The translations under genes were made by a program, and so were the position numbers. Shown here piece after piece: positions 42,509 to 51,992 of a DNA stretch of 64,000 bases. Every line of letters starts with the position of its first letter. The first letter of the stretch is position 1. The DNA comes from Sphaerotilus sulfidivorans (lineage in GTDB: Bacteria; Pseudomonadota; Gammaproteobacteria; Burkholderiales; Burkholderiaceae_C), in contig NZ_JACCPY010000003.1 in the NCBI RefSeq assembly GCF_013426975.1, positions 178,439 to 242,438 of the forward strand. Direction: 5' to 3'. The notes under the pieces are model-generated. The model did not search any database and was not told the origin of the DNA. It worked only from the letters and a program-made list of their open reading frames with translations.

Positions 42509-43828
42509 TCACCGGCCGCTCGGCGGCTCATTGTAGGGATAAGCCTTTTCTTTCGCAGGACGGGGGCAGACCTCGGTCACCTGCAGCGCCAGCCGGCCGT
42601 CGGCCAGCCTGGCCCCGACGCTCGCGCCGGCCTGCACCCCGTCGACGCTGAGCAGCGGCCGGCCCTGCCCGTCCTCGAGCAGCGCATAGCCGCGCGCCAG
42701 CACCCGCTGCGGGTCGAGCGCGGCCAGCCGGGCGCCCAGCAGCTCCAGACGGCGCGCGGTCTCGATCTGGCGCTGGCGGCGCGCATCCGTCAGCCGCTGC
42801 GCCAGGCGCTCGAGCCGTGCGCGCTCGGCCATCAGCCGCGCGGCGGGCAGACCGGCATGGCGCTGGGCCAGCAGCGCCAGCCGGCGGTGCTGCGCGTGCA
42901 GCGCGTCGGCCGGGCGCGACAGGCGCAGCGCCGCGCGGTCCAGGCGCTGCGCCTCGCCGTCGAGCCGGGCCTGCACCCGCTGCCGCAGCCGGCGCGCGAG
43001 CTGCTGCAGCGTGCGCAGGCAATCCTCGCGCGGCGGCGCGGCCAGCTCGGCCGCGGCGGTGGGCGTGGGCGCGCGCAGGTCGGCGGCGAAGTCGGCCAGC
43101 GTCGTGTCGGTCTCGTGGCCGACGCCGCAGATCACCGGCACCGCGCTGGCGGCGATCGCGCGCACCACCCGCTCGTCGTTGAAGGCCCACAGGTCCTCGA
43201 GCGAGCCGCCGCCACGGCAGACGATCAGCAGCTCGACGCCCTCGACTTGGCCGGCCGCCGCGATGGCGCGCACCAGCTGCGCCGGTGCCTCCGCGCCCTG
43301 CACCGCGGCCGGGCACAGGATCACCTCGACCTGCGGCGCACGCCGCGCCAGGGCGCTCAGCACATCGCGCAGCGCCGCGGCCGCCGGCGAGGTGACCACC
43401 GCGATGCGCCGCACGAAGGCCGGCACCGGGCGGCGGCGCGCCGGATCGAACAGCCCTTCGGCCTGCAGCTTCGCCTTCAGGCGCAGGAACTGCTCCATCA
43501 GCCGGCCCTCGCCGGCCGGGCGCATCGCCTCGACGATCATCTGCAGCTCGCCGCGCGGCTCGTAGATCGCCAGCCGGCCGCGCAGCTCGACCTGCTGGCC
43601 GTCGCGCGGCGAGAAGTCGAGCAGCGACGCCGCGCGGCGGAACATCGCGCAGCGCAGCCCGGCCTCGCCCTCGGGCGCGCGCAGATTGAAATAGCAGTGG
43701 CCGCTGGCGGCACGGGTGAAACCGGCCAGCTCGCCGCGCACCGCCACCGCGCCGAAGCCGTCCTGCAGCGCCTCGCCGACGGCGCGCACCAGCGCCGCGA
43801 CCTCCCAGATCGGCTCAGTTGCAGGCAT
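42509..43828 (-). CDS. xseA: exodeoxyribonuclease VII large subunit
   Basis: Large subunit of the nuclease that degrades single-stranded DNA in both directions. 439 residues. An N-terminal OB-fold (~1-100; GEALQDGFGAVAVRGELAGFTRAASGHCYFNL) is followed by the catalytic domain with VVTSPAAAALRDVLSALARR, CRGGGSLEDLWAFNDE and GVGHETDTTLADFAADLRAPTPTAAAE, all family-conserved. The long Arg-rich helical region (~270-380) binds the small subunit XseB, which is not encoded nearby. Divergent from exbB across 270 bp. Confidence 0.95.
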   Translation of the reverse strand: MPATEPIWEVAALVRAVGEALQDGFGAVAVRGELAGFTRAASGHCYFNLRAPEGEAGLRCAMFRRAASLLDFSPRDGQQVELRGRLAIYEPRGELQMIVEAMRPAGEGRLMEQFLRLKAKLQAEGLFDPARRRPVPAFVRRIAVVTSPAAAALRDVLSALARRAPQVEVILCPAAVQGAEAPAQLVRAIAAAGQVEGVELLIVCRGGGSLEDLWAFNDERVVRAIAASAVPVICGVGHETDTTLADFAADLRAPTPTAAAELAAPPREDCLRTLQQLARRLRQRVQARLDGEAQRLDRAALRLSRPADALHAQHRRLALLAQRHAGLPAARLMAERARLERLAQRLTDARRQRQIETARRLELLGARLAALDPQRVLARGYALLEDGQGRPLLSVDGVQAGASVGARLADGRLALQVTEVCPRPAKEKAYPYNEPPSGR

Positions 43829-43948
43829 GAAGCGCTCCCGGGGCTGATTCTTTCATTCTTCCGCCACACTGATCAAAAAACAGGCAACCCAAGAAAACTC
43901 CTTGCCCGAAAAGGACTTGGCGCATCGACTCTCAGCTTTTCAACAGAC

Positions 43949-43957
43949 TTATCCACA
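43949..43957 (+). promoter_or_regulatory. single consensus DnaA box
   Basis: TTATCCACA matches the DnaA-box consensus exactly. It lies in the 270-bp gap between xseA and exbB, which otherwise holds no gene or clear promoter. No second box was seen nearby. Confidence 0.35.
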
Positions 43958-44098
43958 GGCTTGGTGGACAATCCCGACCGGCCGCCGACCCCTGCCGCAG
44001 GAAGGCAAGGCGCGGATCACCCCGGTGTTGAGGCCATAATTCCATGCTGCTGCGCCATGCCGGCACAGCGCTCCGAGCGTTGCCCTGGGGAAAGACCT

Positions 44099-44722
44099 TT
44101 GTTTTCGATCATACAAGCCGCTGGCTGGCCGATCTGGCCGCTGATCCTGTGCTCCATCGCCGCGCTGGCGATCATCATCGAACGCTTCATGAGCCTGCGC
44201 GCGGCGCGCATCGCTCCGCCGACGCTGCTCGACGAGGTGATCACCCTCACCCGCAGCGGCCTGCCGGCGCCGGACGTGGTCGACAAGCTGCATGACAGCT
44301 CGGTGCTGGGCACGGTGCTGGCCGCGGGCATTCGCGCCGCCGCCACCGACGCCCGCGGCGACGAGGCCCAGCTGCGCAATGCCTTCGAGAATGCCGGCCG
44401 CCTGGCCGCGCACCGCCTGGAGCGCTACCTGAGCCTGCTGGGCACCATCGCCTCGGCCGCGCCGCTGCTGGGCCTGCTCGGCACGGTGGTGGGCATGATC
44501 GAGATCTTCGGCGCGCAGTCGCCGACCACCGGCAGCAATCCGGAGCAGCTCGCGCACGGCATCTCGGTGGCGCTCTACAACACCGCCTTCGGCCTGATCG
44601 TGGCGATTCCGGCGCTGGTGACCTGGCGTCACTTCCGCTCGCTCGTCGACGGCTACGTGCTGCAGATGGAGCAGGCCGCCGAGCGGCTGCTGCCCCACCT
44701 GCTGCCGCGCGGCCGCCGCTGA
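44099..44722 (+). CDS. exbB: ExbB/TolQ-family proton channel subunit
   Basis: Inner-membrane channel subunit that with ExbD uses the proton gradient to energise TonB-dependent uptake or related machinery. 207 residues from TTG 44099, chosen because GGGGA precedes it and the protein then begins FSIIQAAGWPIWPLIL as in relatives; ATG 44057 would add 14 unlike residues. Three membrane helices: ~8-28, SLLGTIASAAPLLGLLGTVVGM (~115-140) and LYNTAFGLIVAIPALV (~165-185). The small-residue channel motif APLLGLLGTV is conserved. 24 bp before exbD. No tonB is present. Confidence 0.93.
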   Translation: MFSIIQAAGWPIWPLILCSIAALAIIIERFMSLRAARIAPPTLLDEVITLTRSGLPAPDVVDKLHDSSVLGTVLAAGIRAAATDARGDEAQLRNAFENAGRLAAHRLERYLSLLGTIASAAPLLGLLGTVVGMIEIFGAQSPTTGSNPEQLAHGISVALYNTAFGLIVAIPALVTWRHFRSLVDGYVLQMEQAAERLLPHLLPRGRR

Positions 44723-44746
44723 ACGCCGGCCCGGAGACACCGCACG

Positions 44747-45184
44747 ATGGCGATGAACTTCCGTCCGCGCCGCCCCGACGAGCCGGAGATCAACCTGATC
44801 CCGTTCATCGATGTGCTGCTGGTGGTGCTGATCTTCCTGGTCCTGACCACCACCTATGCCAAGTACACCCAGCTGAAGGTCACGCTGCCGGTGGCCGAGT
44901 CGAACCGGCTCGACAGCCGCCCGCGCGAGATCATCGTCGGCGTGTCGTCCGAAGGACGCTACAGCATCAACGGCCAGCCGGTCGAGAACGGCGGCATCGA
45001 CACGCTGTCGAGCGCGCTGCTGGCCGCCGCGCAGGGCGAGCGCGACCGCCCGGTCATCATCTCGGCCGACGCGATGGCCGCGCACCAGAGCGTGATCAAC
45101 GTGATGGACGCCGCCCGCCGCGCCGGTCTGGTGCAGCTGACCTTCGCGACCCAGTCCACCAGCCGTGGTGGCAGCAGCCGCTGA
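44747..45184 (+). CDS. exbD: ExbD/TolR-family biopolymer transport protein
   Basis: Partner of ExbB, 145 residues. The single membrane helix is INLIPFIDVLLVVLIFLVLTT (~17-38), with the conserved proton-path Asp in FIDVLL. The periplasmic domain carries the paired-beta region (~60-140). Its end overlaps the start of lpxK by 20 bp, so translation is probably coupled and this transport pair shares a message with lipid A and KDO genes, a conserved arrangement in betaproteobacteria. Confidence 0.95.
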   Translation: MAMNFRPRRPDEPEINLIPFIDVLLVVLIFLVLTTTYAKYTQLKVTLPVAESNRLDSRPREIIVGVSSEGRYSINGQPVENGGIDTLSSALLAAAQGERDRPVIISADAMAAHQSVINVMDAARRAGLVQLTFATQSTSRGGSSR

Positions 45185-46235
45185 GGACGCCCGCGGCGCG
45201 GCCGCCCGCCTCGAGGCGATCTGGCAGCGCGGCGGCGCGGCGCAGTGGCTGCTGCGCCCGCTGGCGCTGCTGCACGCCACGCTGGTCGGCCTGCGCCGCG
45301 GCCTCTACCGTGCCGGCCTGCTGCGCCGCGAGCACCTGCCGGTCCCGGTGATCGTCGTCGGCAACCGGGTCGCCGGCGGCGCGGGCAAGACCCCGGTGAC
45401 GATCGCGCTGGTCGAGGCGCTGCGTGCGGCCGGTCGCCGGCCCGGCATCGTCTCGCGCGGTCATGGCCGCAGCGATCTCGCGGCGCTGCACGAGGTGCAG
45501 CCCCAGGATCCGGCCGCCACCTGCGGCGACGAGCCGCTGCTGATGCGCCGTCGCACCGGCGCGCCGGTGGTGGTCGGCCGCGACCGCGCCGCGGCCGCGC
45601 GCCAGCTGCTCGCCCGCCATCCCGACACCGACGTCATCGTCTGCGACGACGGACTGCAGCACCTGCGCCTGGCGCGCGACATCGAGATCGTGGTCTTCGA
45701 CGAACGCGGCGCCGGCAACGGCTGGCTGCTGCCGGCCGGGCCCTTGCGCGAGCCGGTGGACGCACCGCCGGCCGGACGTGTCCAGCTCGCGGTGCACAAC
45801 ACCGGCGGCGCCGAGCCGGCGCCCGGCCTGCCGCCGGGCGAGCGCCTGCAGCGCCGGCTGGGCGCGCCGGTCGCGCTGGCCGACTGGTGGGCCGGCGTGC
45901 CAGCCCGCCCCGGCGAGGCGGCCTGGGCTGCGCTGCGCGGACGCCGGCTGCTGGCCAGCGCCGGCACCGGCCAGCCCGCACGCTTCTTCGACGCGCTGCG
46001 CGCCCAGGGTCTGGACCTCGACACGCTGGCGCTCGACGACCACCACGGCCATGCGACGCTGCCCTGGCCGGCCACCGCCACCGAGGTGCTGGTCACCGAG
46101 AAGGATGCGGTCAAGCTGGACCCGGCGCGCCTGGCCGCCGAACGCCCGGGGCTGCGCATCCATGTGGTTCCACTGGTGCTTCAACTGCCTCCCGGATTGA
46201 TCTCCACCGTTCTTCAGGCCCTTGCGGCAAGGTAG
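45165..46235 (+). CDS. lpxK: tetraacyldisaccharide 4'-kinase LpxK
   Basis: Phosphorylates the 4' position of the disaccharide lipid A precursor at the inner membrane. 356 residues from GTG 45165 (a second GTG follows at once). The P-loop is [17 protein letters not shown] (~66-82), a variant of the usual GNxTVGGTGKTP with Ala-Gly-Gly-Ala. [17 protein letters not shown] and [22 protein letters not shown] are strong family motifs. C-terminal [10 protein letters not shown] is conserved. Starts within exbD and precedes the Trm112 gene by 9 bp. Confidence 0.95.
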   Translation: MVAAAAEDARGAAARLEAIWQRGGAAQWLLRPLALLHATLVGLRRGLYRAGLLRREHLPVPVIVVGNRVAGGAGKTPVTIALVEALRAAGRRPGIVSRGHGRSDLAALHEVQPQDPAATCGDEPLLMRRRTGAPVVVGRDRAAAARQLLARHPDTDVIVCDDGLQHLRLARDIEIVVFDERGAGNGWLLPAGPLREPVDAPPAGRVQLAVHNTGGAEPAPGLPPGERLQRRLGAPVALADWWAGVPARPGEAAWAALRGRRLLASAGTGQPARFFDALRAQGLDLDTLALDDHHGHATLPWPATATEVLVTEKDAVKLDPARLAAERPGLRIHVVPLVLQLPPGLISTVLQALAAR

Positions 46236-46244
46236 CATCCCGCC

Positions 46245-46472
46245 ATGGACACCCGACTGATGCAACTGCTCGTCTGCCCGATCTGCAAGGGTCCGCTGAC
46301 GCACCTGCACGACACCCGCGAACTGCTCTGCCCGGCCGACCGTCTGGCCTTCCCGGTGCGCGACGGCATCGCCGTCATGCTCGAGAACGAGGCCCGCAGT
46401 GTCGATCCGGACGCGATCGTGCCGCCCCCGGTCTTTCCCGCGCCCGCGCCGAACGCACCGGACACGCCATGA
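46245..46472 (+). CDS. Trm112/UPF0434-family small protein
   Basis: 75-residue protein with CPICKGPL (~11-18) and [20 protein letters not shown], the UPF0434/Trm112 core. Bacterial members lie between lpxK and kdsB and have unknown function; eukaryotic Trm112 activates methyltransferases. Only three of the four zinc Cys positions are obvious (C11, C14, C29). The Pro-rich tail ([14 protein letters not shown]) is extra. The stop overlaps the kdsB start by 4 bp (ATGA). Confidence 0.9.
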   Translation: MDTRLMQLLVCPICKGPLTHLHDTRELLCPADRLAFPVRDGIAVMLENEARSVDPDAIVPPPVFPAPAPNAPDTP

Positions 46473-47254
46473 CGAGCCTCGACTGCACCGTGCTGATCCC
46501 GGCGCGGCTGGCCTCGACCCGGCTGCCCGACAAGCCGCTGGCCGATCTGGCCGGCGTGCCGATGGTGGTGCGCGTGGCGCAGCGCTGCCGCGAGGCCGGC
46601 GCGCGTACGGTGGTCGTGGCCGCCGACTCGCCGCGCATTCTCGAGGCCTGCCAGGCGCACGGCGTCGACGCGGTGCTGACCCGCGCCGACCACCCCACCG
46701 GCAGCGACCGCCTCGCCGAGGCCTGCACGCTGCTGGGCCTGGACGGCCGCGACATCGTCGTCAACGTGCAGGGCGACGAGCCGCTGATCGATCCGGCGCT
46801 GGTCGCCGCCTGCGCCGAGCGGCTGCAGGCGCACCCGGAATGCGTGATGAGCACCGCCGCGCACACCATCGACAGCGTCGAGGAATACCTCAACCCGAAC
46901 GTCGTCAAGGTGGTCACCGACGCGGCCGGGCGGGCGCTGTACTTCTCGCGCGCGCCGATGCCGTGGTGGCGCGACGGCCACGCGCAGGGCGTGACGGCGC
47001 TGCCCGATCCGGCGCCGCTGCGCCACATCGGCATCTACGGCTACACCGCCGGCTTCCTGCGCCGATTCCCCGCGCTGCCGCCGGCGCCGCTCGAGCAGAT
47101 CGAGTCGCTCGAGCAGCTGAGGGTGCTGTGGCACGGCGAACGCATCGTCGTGCACCTCAGTCCGCAGCGCCCCGGCCCCGGCGTCGACACGCCCGAAGAC
47201 CTGGCGCGGGTGCGTCGCATCTTCGAACAGCGCTCGTCCGCCGACACCCGCTAG
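46469..47254 (+). CDS. kdsB: 3-deoxy-manno-octulosonate cytidylyltransferase
   Basis: Activates KDO to CMP-KDO for the lipopolysaccharide inner core. 261 residues. The N-terminal CTP-binding motif [17 protein letters not shown], the central [12 protein letters not shown] (metal-binding Asp), and [17 protein letters not shown] and [17 protein letters not shown] are typical. It overlaps the Trm112 gene by 4 bp. A hairpin 35 bp downstream may end the exbB-kdsB message. Confidence 0.97.
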   Translation: MTSLDCTVLIPARLASTRLPDKPLADLAGVPMVVRVAQRCREAGARTVVVAADSPRILEACQAHGVDAVLTRADHPTGSDRLAEACTLLGLDGRDIVVNVQGDEPLIDPALVAACAERLQAHPECVMSTAAHTIDSVEEYLNPNVVKVVTDAAGRALYFSRAPMPWWRDGHAQGVTALPDPAPLRHIGIYGYTAGFLRRFPALPPAPLEQIESLEQLRVLWHGERIVVHLSPQRPGPGVDTPEDLARVRRIFEQRSSADTR

Positions 47255-47289
47255 ACCATTCCGCGCCCGACGCAAACCCTGGGCAGACC

Positions 47290-48103
<814 letters not shown>

Positions 48104-48142
48104 TCGCCGGCAGCGCGCCCGCCGCGCTGCCCGCCCCCCGAC

Positions 48143-48166
48143 AAGGCCGCCTTGCGCGGCCTTTTT
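48143..48166 (+). terminator. Rho-independent terminator after adk
   Basis: AGGCCGC / GCGGCCT arms with a 5-base loop followed by a run of four to five T residues, 40 bp after the adk stop. Confidence 0.8.
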
Positions 48167-48177
48167 CGTTTCCCCCA

Positions 48178-48195
48178 GTTGACGTTTACGTCAAC
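48178..48195. promoter_or_regulatory. 18-bp palindromic operator upstream of the SDR gene
   Basis: GTTGACGTTTACGTCAAC: perfect 8-bp arms around TT, followed by a further ACGTCAAC-like half (CGTCAAC to 48201). It resembles ACGT-containing operators of acyl-CoA catabolism regulators (LiuR-type MerR proteins) as I recall them, but that match is unverified. The SDR start is 70 bp downstream. Confidence 0.5.
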
Positions 48196-48264
48196 GTCAA
48201 CCAGCATCACGCCCCACCGGACCTCACCCACAAACCCGCAACGCACAAGGCAGGAACACATTCC

Positions 48265-49023
48265 ATGGACATCGCAGGCAAGGTTTTCATCGTCACCGGC
48301 GCGGCCTCGGGCCTGGGCGAAGGCGCGGCGCGCATGCTCGCGCGCGAGGGCGCGAAGGTCGTCATCGCCGATCTGCAGGCCGAGCGCGGCCAGGCGGTCG
48401 CCGACGAGATCGGCGGCGCCTTCGTGCACTGCGATGTCTCCAGCGAGGACGACGGCCGCGCCGTGGTGGCGCAGGCGCTGTCGATGGGCGCGCTCTTCGG
48501 CCTGGTCAACTGCGCCGGCATCGCACCGGCGGCGCGGACCGTCGGCAAGGACGGCGCGCATGCGCTGGGCCTGTTCGCCAAGGTCATCCAGATCAACCTG
48601 ATCGGCAGCTTCAACATGATCCGCCTGGCCGCCGAGGCGATGGCGAAGAACGCGCCCGAGCCCACCGGCGAGCGCGGCGTGCTGATCAACACCGCCAGCA
48701 TCGCCGCCTTCGACGGCCAGATCGGCCAGGCGGCCTACGCGGCCAGCAAGGGTGGCGTGGTCGGCATGACGCTGCCGATCGCGCGCGACCTGTCGAAGAA
48801 CGGCATCCGCTGCATGACGATCGCGCCGGGCATCTTCGGCACGCCGATGCTGTTCGGCATGCCGCAGGAGGTGCAGGACGCGCTGGCCGCCGGCGTGCCC
48901 TTCCCGAGCCGCCTGGGCAAGCCCGAGGACTACGCCAAGCTGGTGCAGCAGATCGTCACCAACGACATGCTCAACGGCGAGGTGATCCGCCTGGACGGCG
49001 CGATCCGGCTCGCGCCGCGCTGA
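48265..49023 (+). CDS. short-chain dehydrogenase, 3-hydroxyacyl-CoA dehydrogenase type II-like
   Basis: NAD-dependent SDR of 252 residues resembling human HSD17B10 and the bacterial 3-hydroxy-2-methylbutyryl-CoA dehydrogenases. Cofactor motif TGAASGLGEGAARML (~11-25), NCAGIAPAART, catalytic Ser in NTASIAAFDGQ and Tyr-x3-Lys in YAASKGG (~160). MTIAPGIFGTPML is the matching substrate loop. Such enzymes act in isoleucine and fatty-acid degradation. The palindromic operator just upstream fits inducible catabolism. It is monocistronic by spacing: 110 bp to ggt. Confidence 0.9.
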   Translation: MDIAGKVFIVTGAASGLGEGAARMLAREGAKVVIADLQAERGQAVADEIGGAFVHCDVSSEDDGRAVVAQALSMGALFGLVNCAGIAPAARTVGKDGAHALGLFAKVIQINLIGSFNMIRLAAEAMAKNAPEPTGERGVLINTASIAAFDGQIGQAAYAASKGGVVGMTLPIARDLSKNGIRCMTIAPGIFGTPMLFGMPQEVQDALAAGVPFPSRLGKPEDYAKLVQQIVTNDMLNGEVIRLDGAIRLAPR

Positions 49024-49133
49024 TCGATCAGCGGCACCGCGCCGCCCGGCGGCGGCGACTTCATGCCACCATCTCGACCGTGACCTGCTTCACGGCCGCT
49101 TCCCGGCCACTTCCGCAGCTCCAGGGAGAACGC

Positions 49134-50945
49134 ATGATCCTTCGCCGCCCTGCCCCGGCCCTGCTGGCCGCCGCCACGCTGCTGGCGGCCTGCGCCACGC
49201 CGCCGGCCCCGCCCCCCGACGCCGGCCTGCCGCGCCAGCCCGAGATCGCCACCGGCCAGCAGGCTGCCCGACCCGCCAGCCGGCATGCACGATTCGCGGT
49301 GGCCGCGGCCAATCCGCTGGCCACCGAGGCGGGCCGGCAGATGCTCGCACGCGGCGGCTCGGCGCTGGATGCGGCGATCGCGGTGCAGATGGTGCTGACG
49401 CTGGTGGAGCCGCAATCCAGCGGCATCGGCGGCGGCGCCTTCCTGCTGCACTGGGACGGCCAGCGCGTGCAGGCCTTCGACGGCCGCGAGACCGCGCCGG
49501 CCGCCGCCGACGAACGCCTGTTCCTGACCCCCGAAGGCAAGCCGATGGCCTTCATGGACGCGGTGGTGGGCGGGCGCTCGGTCGGCGTGCCCGGCACGGT
49601 GCGCATGCTGGAAATGGCACACGCGCAGCACGGCCGGCTGCGCTGGGCCGCGCTGTTCGAGCCGGCGATCCGTCTGGCCGAGACAGGCTTCCCGGTCAGC
49701 CCCCGGCTGCACGCGATGCTGCAGGCCGACGCCCACCTCCGGAAGGACCCGACGGCCGCCGCCTTCTTCTACCAGCCCGACGGCACGCCCTGGCCGGTCG
49801 GCCACCGGCTGAAGAACCCGGAGCTGGCCGAGGTGCTGCGCCGCCTGGCGCGCGACGGCTCGCGGGCGCTGCACGAGGGCGAGATCGCGCAGGCCATCGT
49901 CGCCAAGGTCCAGGGCCATCCGGGCAATCCGGGCCGGATGACGCTGGCCGACCTGGCCGGCTACCACGCCAAGGCGCGCGAGGCAATCTGCCACGACCAC
50001 ACGGCAGGTTCACGGCGCTGGAAGATCTGCGGCTTTCCGCCGCCCAGCTCCGGCGCGATCGCGGTCGGCCAGATCCTGGGCCTGATGGCACGCACCGGCG
50101 CGGCGCAGGAGCCGCTCGCCACCGACACCGGCCTGCCCTCGGCCGACTGGCTGCACACCTACATGGAGGCCTCGCGGCTGGCCTTCGCCGACCGGGCGCA
50201 GTACCTGGGCGATCCGGACTTCGTGCCGGCGCCCGGCGGCGACTGGCGCAGCCTGCTCGACCCCGCCTACCTCGACGCGCGGGCGAGGCTCATCCATGCA
50301 CAGCGCGCCCCGACCGCGCCGGCCGGTGTGCCCGGCCCGGTGCGCACCAGCTTCGCGCCGATGGCCGAGCAGATCGAATACGGCACCAGCCACATCAGCA
50401 TCGTCGATGCCGAGGGCCGCGCGGTGTCGATGACCACCACCATCGAGGACGCCTTCGGCGCGCGCCAGATGGTGCGCGGCTTCCTGCTGAACAACGAGCT
50501 GAGCGACTTCAGCTTCGCGCCCGCCGACGCCACCGGCCGTCCGGTGGCCAACCGGGTCGAGCCGGGCAAGCGCCCGCGCTCGTCGATGGCGCCGACCCTG
50601 GTCTTCGACGCCGAGGGCCGGCTGGCCGCCAGTGCCGGCAGCCCCGGCGGCGCGCTGATCATCCACTACACCGCGCGCACGCTGCACGGCCTGCTGCAGT
50701 GGCGGCTCGACCCGCAGGCCGCCATCGACCTGCCCAACTTCGGCACCACCGGCGGGCCGGTGGTGCTGGAGAAAGGCCGCTTCCCCGCCCCGGTCATCGA
50801 GGCGCTGAAAGCCCGCGGCCACGAGGTGCGAGAGCAGGACATGACCAGCGGCCTGCAGGCGATCGCGCGCGGCACGCAGGACGGGCGGACGATCTGGCGG
50901 GGCGGCGCCGACCCGCGGCGCGAAGGCGTGGTGCTGGGCGACTGA
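49134..50945 (+). CDS. ggt: gamma-glutamyltransferase (lipoprotein)
   Basis: Cleaves the gamma-glutamyl bond of glutathione and related compounds, usually in the periplasm. 603 residues from ATG 49134 (AGGGAG upstream). The signal peptide ends in a lipobox, LLAAC (~17-21), suggesting membrane anchoring, which is uncommon but known. The large chain includes GIGGGAFLLHWDGQ. Autocleavage and the catalytic nucleophile fall at the Thr of YGTSHISIVD (~418), followed by the FLLNNELSDF region and GSPGG (~503). Convergent with the ParA-like gene: 9 bp between stops. Confidence 0.95.
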   Translation: MILRRPAPALLAAATLLAACATPPAPPPDAGLPRQPEIATGQQAARPASRHARFAVAAANPLATEAGRQMLARGGSALDAAIAVQMVLTLVEPQSSGIGGGAFLLHWDGQRVQAFDGRETAPAAADERLFLTPEGKPMAFMDAVVGGRSVGVPGTVRMLEMAHAQHGRLRWAALFEPAIRLAETGFPVSPRLHAMLQADAHLRKDPTAAAFFYQPDGTPWPVGHRLKNPELAEVLRRLARDGSRALHEGEIAQAIVAKVQGHPGNPGRMTLADLAGYHAKAREAICHDHTAGSRRWKICGFPPPSSGAIAVGQILGLMARTGAAQEPLATDTGLPSADWLHTYMEASRLAFADRAQYLGDPDFVPAPGGDWRSLLDPAYLDARARLIHAQRAPTAPAGVPGPVRTSFAPMAEQIEYGTSHISIVDAEGRAVSMTTTIEDAFGARQMVRGFLLNNELSDFSFAPADATGRPVANRVEPGKRPRSSMAPTLVFDAEGRLAASAGSPGGALIIHYTARTLHGLLQWRLDPQAAIDLPNFGTTGGPVVLEKGRFPAPVIEALKARGHEVREQDMTSGLQAIARGTQDGRTIWRGGADPRREGVVLGD

Positions 50946-50954
50946 TCAACCGGA

Positions 50955-51992
50955 TCACCGGCAAGGGAAAGTCATGTCGGCATGGGCCGCGATCCGTGTG
51001 GCCAACGCCTTGAAATCCTGGTAGCACGCCCGCACCGCATCGATGTGAGAACCGATGGCTCCATCAGCCGCCCGCAGGAGGAACATCGGCTTGTGGGCGT
51101 CCATTGCCAGCGGCATCAGGCTGCGGTAGTGCCTGAGCAGCGCCAGCATATACGGATCGTCACCGGGTGACGGAATCAGCTGACCGGCACCATCCCGTTC
51201 AGGTTCATCCTTGATCCGGCGGACCGTCTCGCCCAGGACCACTTCCCGATAAACCCCAGGCACCCGGTCAACCCAGGCTTGGTATGCCTTCACGGGTCGG
51301 CTTTCTCGCACGCTGTGCTGCATCACGACATAGCCGACCGGCTGCATCTCCCCAGAAGGCAGCTCGATCGAGGTCCCGGCGGGAACCTCCTCGACACGCT
51401 TCTTCCAGCCTTTGCGCCACTCTCGCAGCGTCGGACCCAAGTTGCGCAAGCCCTGTAGCGAGAACAGGTCAGGCGCCAGCGGCAGCACCACCTGCTCGGC
51501 GGCGATCAGCGCCGAGCGGTTGATCGCACCCAGATTCGGTCCCACATCGATCAGCACCAGATCGGCCGACATCTCGCGCGCACCCGCCAAGATGATGCGA
51601 TGAAAGGCCGTGAGCACACGGAACGCAGCCTCCTGCCCATCTAGGCATTTCGGCCAGTTCTCCGACAGCAGATCCTCAAAACGAGACAAGGCCAGATGCC
51701 CGGGAATCAGCCCAAGTTCAGGTTTCAGCCGCTCGACCACAGGCGCAAGGATGTCACCCGTGCGGGCCATCAGCGGACGCAGACAGTCATGGATCGTGCG
51801 CGGCTCGCCGTCATCGCTCCACAGCGAGACCAGCCGGTCCTCGTCGAGGAACATGGCCGTGAGGTTGGCCTGCGGATCCAGGTCGGCCACCAGCACCCGC
51901 ACGCCGTGCTCGGCGTACATCCACGCCAGGTGATAGACCAGCGAGGTCTTGCCGACGCCGCCCTTGTTGTTGAAGAAGGCGATCGACTTCAC
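50955..51992 (-). CDS. ParA/MinD-like ATPase of a two-gene cassette
   Basis: 345 residues. The deviant Walker A NNKGGVGKTSLVYHL (~8-22) with signature Lys10, then ADLDPQANLTAMFL (Walker A') and LVLIDVGPNLGAINRSAL (Walker B) place it in the ParA/Soj family, which usually segregates DNA or positions proteins. No parB or plasmid functions are nearby, and the C-terminal third (~200-345) is unlike ParA. It starts on a 4-bp overlap (ATGA) with the upstream AlbA_2/ATPase gene, so the two form one unit. DNA here is less GC-rich than its flanks (36 of 60 bases G/C in 51001-51060 against 47 of 60 in 49321-49380), hinting at transfer. Function unknown. Confidence 0.85.
   Translation of the reverse strand: MKSIAFFNNKGGVGKTSLVYHLAWMYAEHGVRVLVADLDPQANLTAMFLDEDRLVSLWSDDGEPRTIHDCLRPLMARTGDILAPVVERLKPELGLIPGHLALSRFEDLLSENWPKCLDGQEAAFRVLTAFHRIILAGAREMSADLVLIDVGPNLGAINRSALIAAEQVVLPLAPDLFSLQGLRNLGPTLREWRKGWKKRVEEVPAGTSIELPSGEMQPVGYVVMQHSVRESRPVKAYQAWVDRVPGVYREVVLGETVRRIKDEPERDGAGQLIPSPGDDPYMLALLRHYRSLMPLAMDAHKPMFLLRAADGAIGSHIDAVRACYQDFKALATRIAAHADMTFPCR

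Noticed and set aside
43829..44098. Replication origin in the xseA-exbB gap
   Set aside because: Only one DnaA box, no AT-rich unwinding region and no dnaA/dnaN genes nearby.
50955..51992. ParA-like gene as a plasmid or chromosome partition system
   Set aside because: No parB, no parS-like 16-bp palindromes were noticed, and the C-terminus diverges from ParA; the AlbA_2 partner is not a ParB.
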